Assembly: GCA_035295745.1 (NCBI GenBank)
Contig: DATGIL010000047.1
Span: 89,092 to 153,091, forward strand
From: JAIQFL01 sp035295745
Lineage (GTDB): Bacteria > Acidobacteriota > Terriglobia > Bryobacterales > Bryobacteraceae
Direction: 5' to 3'
DNA length: 64,000 nucleotides
The position numbers were made by a program, and so were the translations under genes. Every line of letters starts with the position of its first letter. Within the stretch, counting starts at the first letter, position 1. Positions 53,170 to 62,569 of the stretch are shown here, in pieces. The notes beneath the pieces were generated by a model. The model was not told the origin of the DNA. It was given only the letters and a program-made list of their open reading frames with translations, and searched no databases.

Positions 53170-56100
53170 ATGAAGGTTGTTGTGGCCCTCTTTTTGACGG
53201 TGTCGGGCCTTGCGTGGTCGCAAAACGCAAGCCTCGAAGGCGTCGTCACCGATCCCTCCTCGGGAGTCATTATCTCGGCATCCGTAGCGGCAGCCAACCG
53301 CGATACCGGACTCCGGCAGGTGGTCAAAACCAACGGCACGGGAGCCTATACCTTCTCGTCGCTCCCGCCAGGACGCTACCAGATCACCGCCGAAGCGTCG
53401 GGATTTCGAACCGCGGCCCAGGATAACGTCGTCCTGGAAGTCGGGCAAAGCGCGCGGCTGGACTTTTCCATGGAGTTGGGCGACTCCCGGCAGTCGGTGA
53501 TCGTGGAGGGCAGCCAGCAGGTGCTGCAGGCGACCGACGGTTCGGTGAGCACGGTGGTGGACCGGCGGTTTGTCGAGAATCTGCCGTTGAACGGCCGGAG
53601 CTTTCAGAATCTGTTCCAGCTCACGCCGGGACTAGTGGTCGCGACTACTAGCTTCTATGACCAGGGCCAGTTCAACGTGAACGGCCAGCGCGCCGACGCC
53701 AACTACTACACCGTGGATGGAGTCAGCGCCAATTTCGGCATCAGCGCCGGACCGCTGGGACAATCGGGCGGCGGCGCCTTGCCCGCGCTCACGGCGCAGG
53801 GGGGCTTCAACGGCCTGGCGTCGGTGGACGCCGTGCAGGAGTTCCGCATTCAAACCTCGACCTTTTCGCCGGAATACGGCCGCACGCCGGGCGCGCAGAT
53901 CTCGATCTCCACGCGCTCGGGGACGAACCAGTTTCACGGCACTCTGTTCGACTATTTCCGCAACGACAAGCTCGACGCCGACGACTGGTTTGCCAATCAG
54001 CAGAGCAAGGCGCGGCCGAAAGAGCGGCAGAACGACTTCGGCGGTGTGATGGGCGGACCGATCCGCAAGAATAAAGACTTCTTCTTCTTCTCCTACGAAG
54101 GACTGCGCCTGCGGCAGCCGCAGGTCATCATCGACCAGGTGCCCGATGCCGCACTGAGGGCCGCCGCGCCCAGCGTACTGCAGCCGGTGCTGAACGCATT
54201 TTCGCAAGCCAACGGTCCGGAACTGGGAAACGGGCTGGCGCAGTTTTCGGCGTCCTACTCGAGCCCCACGACACTCAACGCGACCTCGATCCGCGCCGAT
54301 CATTTGACGGGGAAATGGACGATCTTCGGCCGCTTCAACGATGCGCCGTCGCACTCCCTCACCCGCGCGGGATCGCCGCAATCGCCGAACGACCTCACGC
54401 ACACCCAGTTCGATACCCTGACGGCGACGGCGGGCGCCACCTGGCTGGCCAGTCCCACCGTGAACAACGATCTGCGCTTCAATTTCAGCCGCAGCCACGG
54501 AGCCAGCTACTTCACGCTGGATAACTTCGGCGGCGCCGGCTCGCTGGACGATTCGCTGGTCTTTCCCTCGTTCAGCACTCCGCAGACGGGGGCTTTCGTA
54601 TTCTTATGCTGCGGCAACCTGGCGGAATTGTTCGAGGGAGCGAATGCGATCAACCGGCAGTTGCAATTCAACACCGTGGACACGCTGAGTTATGTGAAAG
54701 GAAAACACCAGCTCAAATTCGGGATCGACCAGCGCCACCTGATGCCGACGATGGGGAGGCGCTCCTACGACACCGAATATCTTTACTCCACCGCGGCGGC
54801 CGTGATTGCGAACACGCCAGCGCCGGTGTACGTGGATGGAGCGTCCGGCGCGGCCGGCCTGGGCCTTTCGACCAACAACTACTCGGTAGTCGCGCAGGAC
54901 ACGTGGCGCGCCGGTTTGCGGCTGACGGTGACGTACGGGCTGCGCTGGGAATACGACCCGGCGCCGGGCGTCACCAACCGGCCGGCGGCCTGGACACCCG
55001 ACCAGGCTTCCAACCTGGCAACCATGCAACTGGCGCCGGATGGCAGCCCGTTGTGGCACGCTTCGGGAAAGAACTTCGCGCCGCGGCTGGGCATTGCGTA
55101 TCAGTTATCGAGCCGGCCGAACTGGGCTACGGTGGTGCGGACCGGAGGGGGCATTTTCTACGACATCGGCTACGGTCAGCTCGGCGACGTATATGCCGTC
55201 AACTCCCAATACTACGGCACCACGATCTACAGCAGCGGCGCCACTTTCCCGCTGACCACGGCGCAGGCAACGCCTCCGTCGCTGGCGGGCCGGACGCCGC
55301 CGATCGCGCAGGTGGCATTCTACGATCCAAAGCTGCGCCTGCCCTACACCATCCAGTGGAACTTCTCCGCGGAGCAGCAGCTTGGGGTGGCGCAAACACT
55401 GACCGTTTCCTATGTGGGAGCGGCCGGCCACCGGCTGCTGCGCGAGGATCGCTACTCCAATCCCAGCCCGAACTTCACCACGGTCTACCTGACGCACAAC
55501 GTTGCCGATTCGAACTACCACGCGCTGCAGACGCAGTTCCGCCGGACGTTGAGCCGCGGCTTGCAGGCTCTCGGCTCCTATACGTGGGCGCACTCGATTG
55601 ACAACGCGTCGTCGGACTCGTACACCGGCACGCTCGCGGTGGGGCGGGCGGCGTCCAATTTTGATGTGCGCCAGACCTTCACCGCCGCACTCAGCTACGA
55701 CATCCCGAAGCCACGTTGGAACAATTTCAGCCGCGCGGTTCTGGGAGGGTGGTCGGTGGACAGCATGAATATGGTGCGGACCGCCGAACCGTTGACCGTG
55801 ATCGGGAGCAGCGCATTCATCGACGGAGTGTATGTGAGCTCGCTGCCCAACCTCGTGCCGGGGCAGCCGTTCTACCTGCATGACGCCACCGTGGCGGCGG
55901 ACAAGCGCATCAACGCGGCGGCTTTTCAAGCCGCGGCGACGGGGCAAACCGGCAACGAGCCGCGCAATTTTCTGCGGGGCTTCGGCGCGTGGCAATCCGA
56001 CTTGGCAATCCGGCGGCAGTTCACGGTCAGGGAGCGATGGAGCCTGCAACTCCGCGGCGAATTCTTCAACATCTTCAACCACCCCAATTTCGCGCAACCA

Positions 56101-56250
56101 ACCAATCTGTTGACCAGCCCACTGTTCGGCATCTCCACTTCGATGCTCGGACGGAGCCTGGGATCGGGCGGCTTGAACGGAGGCTTTGCGCCGATTTACC
56201 AGATCGGCGGCCCGCGCTCGGTGCAACTGGCGATGAAGTTTCTGTTTTAG
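53170..56250 (+). CDS. TonB-dependent receptor with N-terminal carboxypeptidase-regulatory-like domain (Oar-like)
   Basis: The 1026-aa outer-membrane protein has a signal peptide (VVVALFLTVSGLAWSQ) and a CarboxypepD_reg-like domain at about 20-110 (SLEGVVTDPSSGVIISASV, SSLPPGRYQITAEASGFRT). A plug follows (ENLPLNGRSFQNLFQLTPG) and then a large barrel, ending QLAMKFLF. GAGGAG lies 6 nt before the ATG. It fits Oar-like receptors, which are numerous in Acidobacteria; the ligand is unknown and no SusD partner is present. The sensor kinase begins 15 bp downstream. Confidence 0.93.
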   Translation: MKVVVALFLTVSGLAWSQNASLEGVVTDPSSGVIISASVAAANRDTGLRQVVKTNGTGAYTFSSLPPGRYQITAEASGFRTAAQDNVVLEVGQSARLDFSMELGDSRQSVIVEGSQQVLQATDGSVSTVVDRRFVENLPLNGRSFQNLFQLTPGLVVATTSFYDQGQFNVNGQRADANYYTVDGVSANFGISAGPLGQSGGGALPALTAQGGFNGLASVDAVQEFRIQTSTFSPEYGRTPGAQISISTRSGTNQFHGTLFDYFRNDKLDADDWFANQQSKARPKERQNDFGGVMGGPIRKNKDFFFFSYEGLRLRQPQVIIDQVPDAALRAAAPSVLQPVLNAFSQANGPELGNGLAQFSASYSSPTTLNATSIRADHLTGKWTIFGRFNDAPSHSLTRAGSPQSPNDLTHTQFDTLTATAGATWLASPTVNNDLRFNFSRSHGASYFTLDNFGGAGSLDDSLVFPSFSTPQTGAFVFLCCGNLAELFEGANAINRQLQFNTVDTLSYVKGKHQLKFGIDQRHLMPTMGRRSYDTEYLYSTAAAVIANTPAPVYVDGASGAAGLGLSTNNYSVVAQDTWRAGLRLTVTYGLRWEYDPAPGVTNRPAAWTPDQASNLATMQLAPDGSPLWHASGKNFAPRLGIAYQLSSRPNWATVVRTGGGIFYDIGYGQLGDVYAVNSQYYGTTIYSSGATFPLTTAQATPPSLAGRTPPIAQVAFYDPKLRLPYTIQWNFSAEQQLGVAQTLTVSYVGAAGHRLLREDRYSNPSPNFTTVYLTHNVADSNYHALQTQFRRTLSRGLQALGSYTWAHSIDNASSDSYTGTLAVGRAASNFDVRQTFTAALSYDIPKPRWNNFSRAVLGGWSVDSMNMVRTAEPLTVIGSSAFIDGVYVSSLPNLVPGQPFYLHDATVAADKRINAAAFQAAATGQTGNEPRNFLRGFGAWQSDLAIRRQFTVRERWSLQLRGEFFNIFNHPNFAQPTNLLTSPLFGISTSMLGRSLGSGGLNGGFAPIYQIGGPRSVQLAMKFLF

Positions 56251-56265
56251 AGAGCAGCCGCGAAG

Positions 56266-59200
56266 GTGGGAGATAATCAGTTATACGTGGATCGACCGCG
56301 AAGAATGCGAGCCGCGGCTGCGGCCGGCGTGTTGGCCGCATTCTGTCCGTGCGCATTGGCGCTGAATCCTGCGCTCGATGTCAGCCAATACGCGCACACC
56401 TCGTGGACGATTCGCGACGGATTCTTCGATAGCACAATTCAAACCATTGGACAGACGCCCGACGGCTACCTCTGGTTGGGCACGGAATTCGGCCTGTTTC
56501 GTTTCGATGGCGTGCGGAAGGTTGCGTGGAATCCGCCCGCCGGCAGCAGTCTTCCCAACGCGAATGTCAAGAGACTTCTCGTGACACGCGACGGGCGGCT
56601 TTGGATCGGCACAAGAACCGGACTTGCCAGTTGGAAGGACGGCCGGTTTGTCCGCTACCCTGAACTCGCCGAACAACTGGTTGCGTCGCTTGCGGAGGAT
56701 CGCGAAGGAACCGTCTGGGCCGGGACCTGGGGTTCCGTAAGTGGACGGCTCTGTGCGATCCGAGACGATGGAGTGCAATGCTACGGGCAGAATGGCGGCC
56801 TCGGCATCGGCGTTCTCTCTTTATTCGAGGAAAACGGTAATCTCTGGGCAGGCGCTGGAAACGGACTTTGGCGCTGGAGGCCCGATCCTCCGAAACACTA
56901 CGCGGATCCAGAGCCCCGCCCCGAGTTGAGAGACTTGATCACGTCCGACGACGGGCGTTTGTTGATTGCCAGGCCACCCGGACTCACTCAGCTCGCAGGC
57001 GAACGACTCGAGCCTTTCCCGATTCGAACCAGCGCGCGGCCAGCGAGTGTCCGCAGACTGCTGCGGGATCAGAACGGCAGCCTCTGGATCGGGACGTCAG
57101 ATCAAGGCCTCCTCCACGTACACCAGGGAAGAACCGATCGGTTCGACCAATCCAACGGCCTCTCAGGTGATTACGTCAGCGCCCTTTTCGAGGACCGGGA
57201 AGGCGACATCTGGGCCGCTACGTCCGAGGGGCTGGATCGCTTCCGGGATTTAGCCGTTCCTACGATGTCCTCGAAGCAAGGACTCGCCAGCGATCAGGTC
57301 GGGGCACTGCTGGCGGCAAGCGATGGAAGCGTTTGGATTGGCGGCATCGGTGGCCTCAGCCGATGGAAAAATGGTCAAATCACGGTTTATCGCAAGCGAG
57401 ACGGCTTGCCTGATGACAGCCCGATCAGCTTGTCGGAAGACAGCGGGGGACGAATCTGGGTTGCAACGAAGCGCGGCCTCGCCTATTGGGAGGACGGCAG
57501 GTTCGTTCCCTTACTCTCTGTGCCGATCCAGCCATTCGGGTTGACCGCGGAAGCATCCGAGGGGAGTCTCTGGGCAACAGACGCTTCGGGTTTGGTTCAC
57601 CTGGCCGGCAAGGAAGTAGTAGAGAGAGTGCCCTTGCCGGCGATGGGATACAAGGATAATGCCATCACTTTGGCCGGCGATGCGAAACGGGGCGGCATCT
57701 GGCTAGGGTTCCTTCACGGGGGCCTCGTATTCGTCCGCAACGGGGGCATCCGCGAATCCTACACAACTGCTGAGGGGTTGGGAGCGGGGATGATCACTGG
57801 CCTGTATCCCCAGCCTGACGGCTCGGTCTGGGTGGCGACCGAAGGCGGCTTGAGCCGGATCAAAGACGGTCATGTGGCGACGCTCAACTCACGGAATGGA
57901 TTACCATGCGATTCCGTTCGTGCGGCGCTGGAGGATGACGACGACGCCGAGTGGATCTACCTGGCCTGCGGCTTGGTTCGCATCAGCCGCAACGAACTCG
58001 CGGCATGGACCGCCGATCCGAAGCGTCCGGTGAAGAGCACGTTCTTCGATGCGTCTGACGGAGCGGCGAAACAAATAGCAGGCGGCAATAACCCCAAAGT
58101 GGCCAAACTGAAGGGCGGGCAACTCTGGTTCGCAACCGCAAGAGGCGTGAGCATCGTCGATCCGCACCACCTTGCCGAGAACAAGATCGCGCCGCCGGTC
58201 CACATCGAATCGATCACGGTCGACGACAAACCTTACGAGATCAAGCCCGGTATGCGACTGCCCCCCAACCCCCACAACGTCACCATCGACTACACGGCAC
58301 TGAGTCTCGCCGCGCCGGAGAAGGTCCACTTCAAGTACAGGCTGGAGGGGCAGGACCCCGGCTGGAGGGAAGTAGTCAATGATCGCGAAGTGCAGTACTC
58401 GAACCTGCGTCCGAAGAAGTACCGCTTCCACGTCATCGCCTCCAACAACAGCGGCCTCTGGAACGAAACCGGCGACACGCTGGAGTTTTCCATCGCCCCG
58501 GCCTGGAATCAGACCACCTGGTTCTACGCCTCCTGTGTCGCCGCTTTTCTGGGAGTCCTTTGGGGGCTGTACCGCCTTCGTCTCTATCAAATCCGGCGGG
58601 AGTTCAACGCGCAGTTGGACGGGCGCGTGGACGAGCGGCTGCGCGTCGCGCGGGAGTTGCACGACACCCTCCTGCAGAGCTTTCAGGCTTCGTTGATCCA
58701 GATGCAGGCCGCGCGCAATGTGCTCGCGCGTCGTCCGGAAAAAGCCGGGCAGAGCCTCGACAAAGCCATTACGACAGCCGCGGGGGCCGTCGCCGAAGGG
58801 CGTGACGCGATCCAGAACCTGCGCCTCCACCCGGCCGGGAGAGACGATTTCGCGCAACTGCTCACGGCGGCCGGTCAAGAGCTGACACATTCCGAGGAGG
58901 CTCAGGGAAATCCACCCGTCTTCCGCCTTACGGTGGAAGGGGAGCGGCGGGATCTGGAGCCGCTGCTCCAGGACGAGGTTTACCGGATCGCCCGGGAATT
59001 GCTGCGGAATGCGTTCCGGCACGCCCAGGCCGGCCGGATCGAGGCCGAGATCCGCTACGAGAGCCGCCAGCTCCGCGTACACATCCGTGACGACGGGAAG
59101 GGAATCGACCCCGAAGTCCTGAAGGCCGGCGGGCGCGCCGGGCATTGGGGGATGCCGGGGATGCGGGAACGGGTGGAACGATTCGGCGGCAAATTGGACT

Positions 59201-59319
59201 TCTGGAGCGAAGCGGGGGCCGGCACCGAAGCGGTGTTGACCGTACCGGCGGCGGCCGCCTACGGGGCCTCCAATGGCGGCGCCTTTTCGTTCCTCCGCAG
59301 AAAGAAGGCGCCTTCATGA
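56266..59319 (+). CDS. Sensor histidine kinase with periplasmic two-component-regulator propeller
   Basis: The 1017-aa kinase has a signal-like N-terminus (AAAGVLAAFCPCALALN) and a string of propeller repeats (GYLWLGTEFGLFRFDG, GRLWIGTRTGLASW). Then comes a Y_Y_Y domain (VHFKYRLEGQDPGWREV), a membrane segment at about 752-770 (FYASCVAAFLGVLWGLYRL), HisKA_3 with the His in RVARELHDTLLQSFQ (about 798), and a HATPase with DDGKGID. It overlaps the response regulator (ATGA). The start is uncertain: GTG 56266, ATG 56305 and a GTG between are all possible. Its position after the receptor suggests sensing of the same nutrient. Confidence 0.93.
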   Translation: MGDNQLYVDRPRRMRAAAAAGVLAAFCPCALALNPALDVSQYAHTSWTIRDGFFDSTIQTIGQTPDGYLWLGTEFGLFRFDGVRKVAWNPPAGSSLPNANVKRLLVTRDGRLWIGTRTGLASWKDGRFVRYPELAEQLVASLAEDREGTVWAGTWGSVSGRLCAIRDDGVQCYGQNGGLGIGVLSLFEENGNLWAGAGNGLWRWRPDPPKHYADPEPRPELRDLITSDDGRLLIARPPGLTQLAGERLEPFPIRTSARPASVRRLLRDQNGSLWIGTSDQGLLHVHQGRTDRFDQSNGLSGDYVSALFEDREGDIWAATSEGLDRFRDLAVPTMSSKQGLASDQVGALLAASDGSVWIGGIGGLSRWKNGQITVYRKRDGLPDDSPISLSEDSGGRIWVATKRGLAYWEDGRFVPLLSVPIQPFGLTAEASEGSLWATDASGLVHLAGKEVVERVPLPAMGYKDNAITLAGDAKRGGIWLGFLHGGLVFVRNGGIRESYTTAEGLGAGMITGLYPQPDGSVWVATEGGLSRIKDGHVATLNSRNGLPCDSVRAALEDDDDAEWIYLACGLVRISRNELAAWTADPKRPVKSTFFDASDGAAKQIAGGNNPKVAKLKGGQLWFATARGVSIVDPHHLAENKIAPPVHIESITVDDKPYEIKPGMRLPPNPHNVTIDYTALSLAAPEKVHFKYRLEGQDPGWREVVNDREVQYSNLRPKKYRFHVIASNNSGLWNETGDTLEFSIAPAWNQTTWFYASCVAAFLGVLWGLYRLRLYQIRREFNAQLDGRVDERLRVARELHDTLLQSFQASLIQMQAARNVLARRPEKAGQSLDKAITTAAGAVAEGRDAIQNLRLHPAGRDDFAQLLTAAGQELTHSEEAQGNPPVFRLTVEGERRDLEPLLQDEVYRIARELLRNAFRHAQAGRIEAEIRYESRQLRVHIRDDGKGIDPEVLKAGGRAGHWGMPGMRERVERFGGKLDFWSEAGAGTEAVLTVPAAAAYGASNGGAFSFLRRKKAPS

Positions 59320-59948
59320 AGACCGAAACGAAGACGATCCGAATCCTCACCGCTGATGACCATGCGCTTCTGCGCCAAGGCATCGCGTCGTTGGTCGAGA
59401 TCGAGCCGGACATGGAGCTGGTGGCGCAGGCCTCGACGGGACGCGAGGCCATCGAGCAGTTTCGGCGGCACCAGCCGGACATCACCCTGATGGATCTGCA
59501 GATGCCCGATATCAGCGGCATCGAGGCGATCATCGCCATCCGCAGCGAGTTCCCCGATGCCCGGATCATTGTTCTGACGACCTACGCGGGCGACGTCCTG
59601 GTGGTGCGTGCGCTCAAAGCGGGGGCGCGCGGCTACCTGCTGAAGGGAAACGTACATACGGATCTGCTGGAGACCATCCGCGCGGTGCATGCGGGCCGCA
59701 AGAGGATTCCACCCGAGGTCGCGGCCGAACTGGCCATGCACACTGCCGAGGACGAATTGACCTTGCGCGAACTAGAGGTATTGAAGCTGATTGCTAACGG
59801 GAACGCAAACAAGGAGATCGCGGCGCAACTTGCGGTTGCAGAGGATACGGTGAAGAAGCACGTCACCAGCATCCTCGAGAAGCTGGGAGCGAACGACCGC
59901 ACGCACGCAGTCACCATCGGGCTTGAGCGCGGGGTCATCGAGCTGTAA
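59316..59948 (+). CDS. NarL/FixJ-type response regulator
   Basis: The 210-aa regulator has a receiver with acidic residues ILTADDHALL, phospho-Asp in ITLMDLQMPDISG and Lys in GYLLKGN. A LuxR-type helix-turn-helix follows (LTLRELEVLKLIANGNANKE, VAEDTVKKHVTSILEKLGA). It is translated from ATG 59316 overlapping the kinase stop, so it is the cognate partner. The longer frame from 59145 is an artefact of the overlap. Confidence 0.95.
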   Translation: MKTETKTIRILTADDHALLRQGIASLVEIEPDMELVAQASTGREAIEQFRRHQPDITLMDLQMPDISGIEAIIAIRSEFPDARIIVLTTYAGDVLVVRALKAGARGYLLKGNVHTDLLETIRAVHAGRKRIPPEVAAELAMHTAEDELTLRELEVLKLIANGNANKEIAAQLAVAEDTVKKHVTSILEKLGANDRTHAVTIGLERGVIEL

Positions 59949-59950
59949 AT

Positions 59951-59975
59951 CCCCCAAAAGTGGGGTAGGGCGTTT
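59951..59975 (+). promoter_or_regulatory. Possible regulator site CCCC-N6-GGGGTAGGGC
   Basis: The sequence CCCCCAAAAGTGGGGTAGGGC lies between the response regulator and the DoxX-like gene; CCCC and GGGG form a small palindrome, and TATAAT follows at 59982-59987. A similar element (CCCCTGAAAGTGGTAGCGC) is at 60516-60534 before the sigma-54 activator. Shared sites downstream of a response regulator may be its targets; this is inference. Confidence 0.3.
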
Positions 59976-60032
59976 CCTCTTTATAATCTTTTAATGCCAT
60001 TTCGATTCCCGTAAGCTGAAAACGGGATACAA

Positions 60033-60395
60033 GTGCAACGGCTTTTCTCCACCTTCGCGGACGGCTGGCCTGGCGCCGGGCTTTTGATGCAGCGGTTGCT
60101 GGTCGGCGCCGCCCTGCTGTACTGCGTGGCCGCGACACACGGCGGCACGGTTGCGGCGCCGCAAGTGATTGGAGCGCTGGCCGGCCTCCTGCTCATCGCG
60201 GGTTTGTGGACGCCGGTCGCCGGAGTTGTGACGGCATGCGCCGAGGCGTGGGTCGCCTTCGCGTACTCGGGCCATCCGGGTATTCCCGCCGCATTGGCGG
60301 TGCTGGGCGTGACGCTGGCCCTGATCGGGCCCGGAGAATGGTCCGTCGATGCCCGGCTTTACGGCAGAAAGCACATCGTCCCACCCAGACTTTAA
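60033..60395 (+). CDS. DoxX-like small membrane protein
   Basis: The 120-aa protein has about four hydrophobic segments (LLVGAALLYCVAATH, VIGALAGLLLIAGLWTPVAG, GIPAALAVLGVTLALIGPG) and ends with GEWSVDARLYGRK, the usual DoxX-family tail. It starts with GTG at 60033; an ATG 18 codons later is an alternative. The role is unknown. It lies between the two-component pair and the sigma-54 activator. Confidence 0.75.
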   Translation: MQRLFSTFADGWPGAGLLMQRLLVGAALLYCVAATHGGTVAAPQVIGALAGLLLIAGLWTPVAGVVTACAEAWVAFAYSGHPGIPAALAVLGVTLALIGPGEWSVDARLYGRKHIVPPRL

Positions 60396-60515
60396 CAGCG
60401 TTCCGCCGGACGCCCGATTCACGCCGCCTCGAAGTTCCCTTCCTATGACGTATGTGCCGGGTCCAAGGGGGGCCGCGCGGGCGCGAGCATCGGCCCAACA
60501 GGGGCTCTTTATTTT

Positions 60516-60534
60516 CCCCTGAAAGTGGTAGCGC
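60516..60534 (+). promoter_or_regulatory. Second possible regulator site
   Basis: CCCCTGAAAGTGGTAGCGC resembles the element at 59951. It lies about 93 bp upstream of the sigma-54 activator start. Confidence 0.25.
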
Positions 60535-60627
60535 CATCCTGAACCATCCGACCAATGCCACGCGCGACTAAATAGGGTTCTCGGCGAGCAGCAAAGAGCG
60601 GAGAATCAATTTTCAAGAGAGGACAAG

Positions 60628-61707
60628 ATGGCAACTGCAGCCGTAATCGACTTCGGGTCTTTTTCGAGCCCCTCGGGCGCCGGGCAGGTTCAGTCACGGT
60701 TGGGATCGCGGATCGAACGCCATGAGTACACGGACGCCGCGTGCGGCCGGTCCGCGACAGAATTTGACGGGATCGTGGGGTCAAGCCCGGCGTTGCGCGC
60801 CCTCCTCGATGACGTTCGGATTGTGGCGCCCACCGGCGCCACGGTGCTGATTGGAGGCGAAACTGGAACGGGCAAGGAACTCATCGCGCGAGCCATCCAC
60901 GTGCACAGCGAACGCGGGCATCGGCCGTTCATCAAAGTGAATTGCGCGGCCATCCCGGCTGAGTTGCTCGAAAGCGAGCTCTTCGGGCACGAGAGAGGCG
61001 CGTTCACGGGAGCGGTGGCGCAGCGCATAGGCCGGTTCGAGTCGGCCGACGGCGGCACGCTGTTCCTGGATGAGATCGGCGAGATGCCCCTGCACCTGCA
61101 GACCAAGTTGCTGCGGGTGGTTCAGGAGCAGGAATTTGAGCGGGTGGGCGGCAGCCGGACCATCAAGGTCGACGTGCGGATTGTCGCCGCCACCAACCGC
61201 GACCTGAAGGGAATGATTGAGGCGAACAGGTTCCGGGCGGACCTGTACTACCGGCTGGCTGTTTTCCCGCTGAACGTTCCTCCGTTGCGGGAGCGCCGTG
61301 AGGACATCCCCACGCTCGCCCGGTACTTCGTCCAGAAGCACGCGCAGCACATGGGCCGGAACATCGAAAGCATTCCGGCGCATGCCATGGAGGCACTCAC
61401 GAACTACGACTGGCCGGGCAATATTCGGGAACTGCAGAACGTGATCGAGCGGTCAGTGGTTGTGAGCAGCGGGCCGGAACTCCAGGTCGCCTTGCCGGAA
61501 ATCATTGGCACGTCCGCGGCGATGGTGTTTCATGGCCCGGCTTCGAATGTGATGGAGCTATCCGAGCGTGCGCGCATACTGCTGGTGTTGAAGGAAACCA
61601 AGGGCATGGTCGGAGGACCGGACGGGGCAGCAGCCCGGCTCGGGCTAAAGCGGACGACCTTGCAAGCACGCATGCGGAGATACAATATCGCCCGATTCTT
61701 TCAGTAA
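60628..61707 (+). CDS. Sigma-54-dependent transcriptional activator
   Basis: The 359-aa regulator has a short N-terminus of about 50 residues with no receiver or PAS domain. An AAA+ domain follows: Walker A GGETGTGKEL, the sigma-54 contact loop GAFTGA, Walker B GTLFLDEIGEM and YDWPGNIRELQNVIERS. The C-terminal Fis-type helix-turn-helix is GGPDGAAARLGLKRTTLQAR. It activates sigma-54 promoters; with no sensing domain it may be constitutive or controlled by partner proteins. A degraded relative lies at 46776-47070. Confidence 0.93.
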   Translation: MATAAVIDFGSFSSPSGAGQVQSRLGSRIERHEYTDAACGRSATEFDGIVGSSPALRALLDDVRIVAPTGATVLIGGETGTGKELIARAIHVHSERGHRPFIKVNCAAIPAELLESELFGHERGAFTGAVAQRIGRFESADGGTLFLDEIGEMPLHLQTKLLRVVQEQEFERVGGSRTIKVDVRIVAATNRDLKGMIEANRFRADLYYRLAVFPLNVPPLRERREDIPTLARYFVQKHAQHMGRNIESIPAHAMEALTNYDWPGNIRELQNVIERSVVVSSGPELQVALPEIIGTSAAMVFHGPASNVMELSERARILLVLKETKGMVGGPDGAAARLGLKRTTLQARMRRYNIARFFQ

Positions 61708-61715
61708 GCAGCCGC

Positions 61716-61753
61716 AAAAAACGGGATGCGGGCGTAAGGGGAACCCGCATCCC
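61716..61753 (-). terminator. Intrinsic terminator of the Pal-like gene
   Basis: Read on the minus strand, GGGATGCGGG and CCCGCATCCC form a perfect 10-bp stem with an 11-nt loop and are followed by GTTTTTT. It lies between the convergent stops of the sigma-54 activator and the Pal-like gene. Confidence 0.85.
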
Positions 61754-61777
61754 TGGAGGAATCAAGCGCGCGGAGTT

Positions 61778-62569
61778 TCAGTTGGTTCCAGTAGGAGGCC
61801 CCCCATTGGCGAAATGGACTCGCCGGTTCTTTTGCCAGCAGGCCTCCGCCGCGTCCGTACACTGCGGCCGCTCCTTACCGTAGCTGACGGTCTTCAAGCG
61901 GTCTGCAGGTACCAGCGCCTCGAGGTATGCACGTGCGGCGTCGGCCCGCCGGTCGCCGAGGCCGAGGTTGTACTCCGCCGAGCCGCGCTCATCGCAATGG
62001 CCTTCTACAATGATGACAGCGGCCGGAAATTCAGCGAGAATCGACTGCAGTGCCTCGGCGTCTTTCGCGAGAGCGGCAATGGCATCCTCACGCATGTCGC
62101 TCCTGTCGTAGTCGAAATAGACATCCGACAGCTCCCAAGCGATCCGATCCTCGAGGGACTTGGAGGCCACGGGCGCAGGCGGCAGGATTATTGGCGGCGG
62201 CGGCGCCATGACGTTAACCGTTACGGACGCGGTAGCCGAGCCGCCGGGACCTTGCGCAACCAGCTCGTAGGTGGTGGCGTTCTCCGGACGGACTTGCTGT
62301 CTTCCCTCGACGGCCACCGAGCCGATTCCGGAGATGGCCGCCTCGGTAGCGTCGGTACTCGACCATTTCAGCGTGACTGCCTGACCGGCCTCGACCGTCG
62401 ACGGTTCGGCCGTGATGGAGGCTGCCGGCGCCTTCGGTGCAGGCGGTGGAACTTCCTGGGCCGAAGGAGGCGCGGGCGGCGCAACCGCGACCTTCTTCCT
62501 GCAACCGGATGTAAGCCCAATCAAGGATATTACAACCAGTAGCAATGTTATATCGTATCTAATTCGCAT
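61778..62569 (-). CDS. OmpA/Pal-like peptidoglycan-associated lipoprotein
   Basis: The 263-aa lipoprotein has a lipobox in SLIGLTSGC (Cys at about residue 23), a proline-rich linker, an Ig-like middle domain and a C-terminal OmpA domain with FDYDRSDMREDAIAAL and VEGHCDERGSAEYNLGLGDRRA, the Pal-type peptidoglycan-binding motif. GGAG is 6 nt before ATG 62569. It probably anchors the outer membrane to peptidoglycan. tol genes are not in the window. Confidence 0.9.
   Translation of the reverse strand: MRIRYDITLLLVVISLIGLTSGCRKKVAVAPPAPPSAQEVPPPAPKAPAASITAEPSTVEAGQAVTLKWSSTDATEAAISGIGSVAVEGRQQVRPENATTYELVAQGPGGSATASVTVNVMAPPPPIILPPAPVASKSLEDRIAWELSDVYFDYDRSDMREDAIAALAKDAEALQSILAEFPAAVIIVEGHCDERGSAEYNLGLGDRRADAARAYLEALVPADRLKTVSYGKERPQCTDAAEACWQKNRRVHFANGGPPTGTN

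Noticed and set aside
57901..59145. 414-codon open frame on the minus strand
   Set aside because: Antisense to the sensor kinase; no recognisable motif.
59951..59966. Terminator after the response regulator
   Set aside because: The CCCC/GGGG stem is only 4 bp and no T-run follows, so it was treated as a possible regulator site instead.
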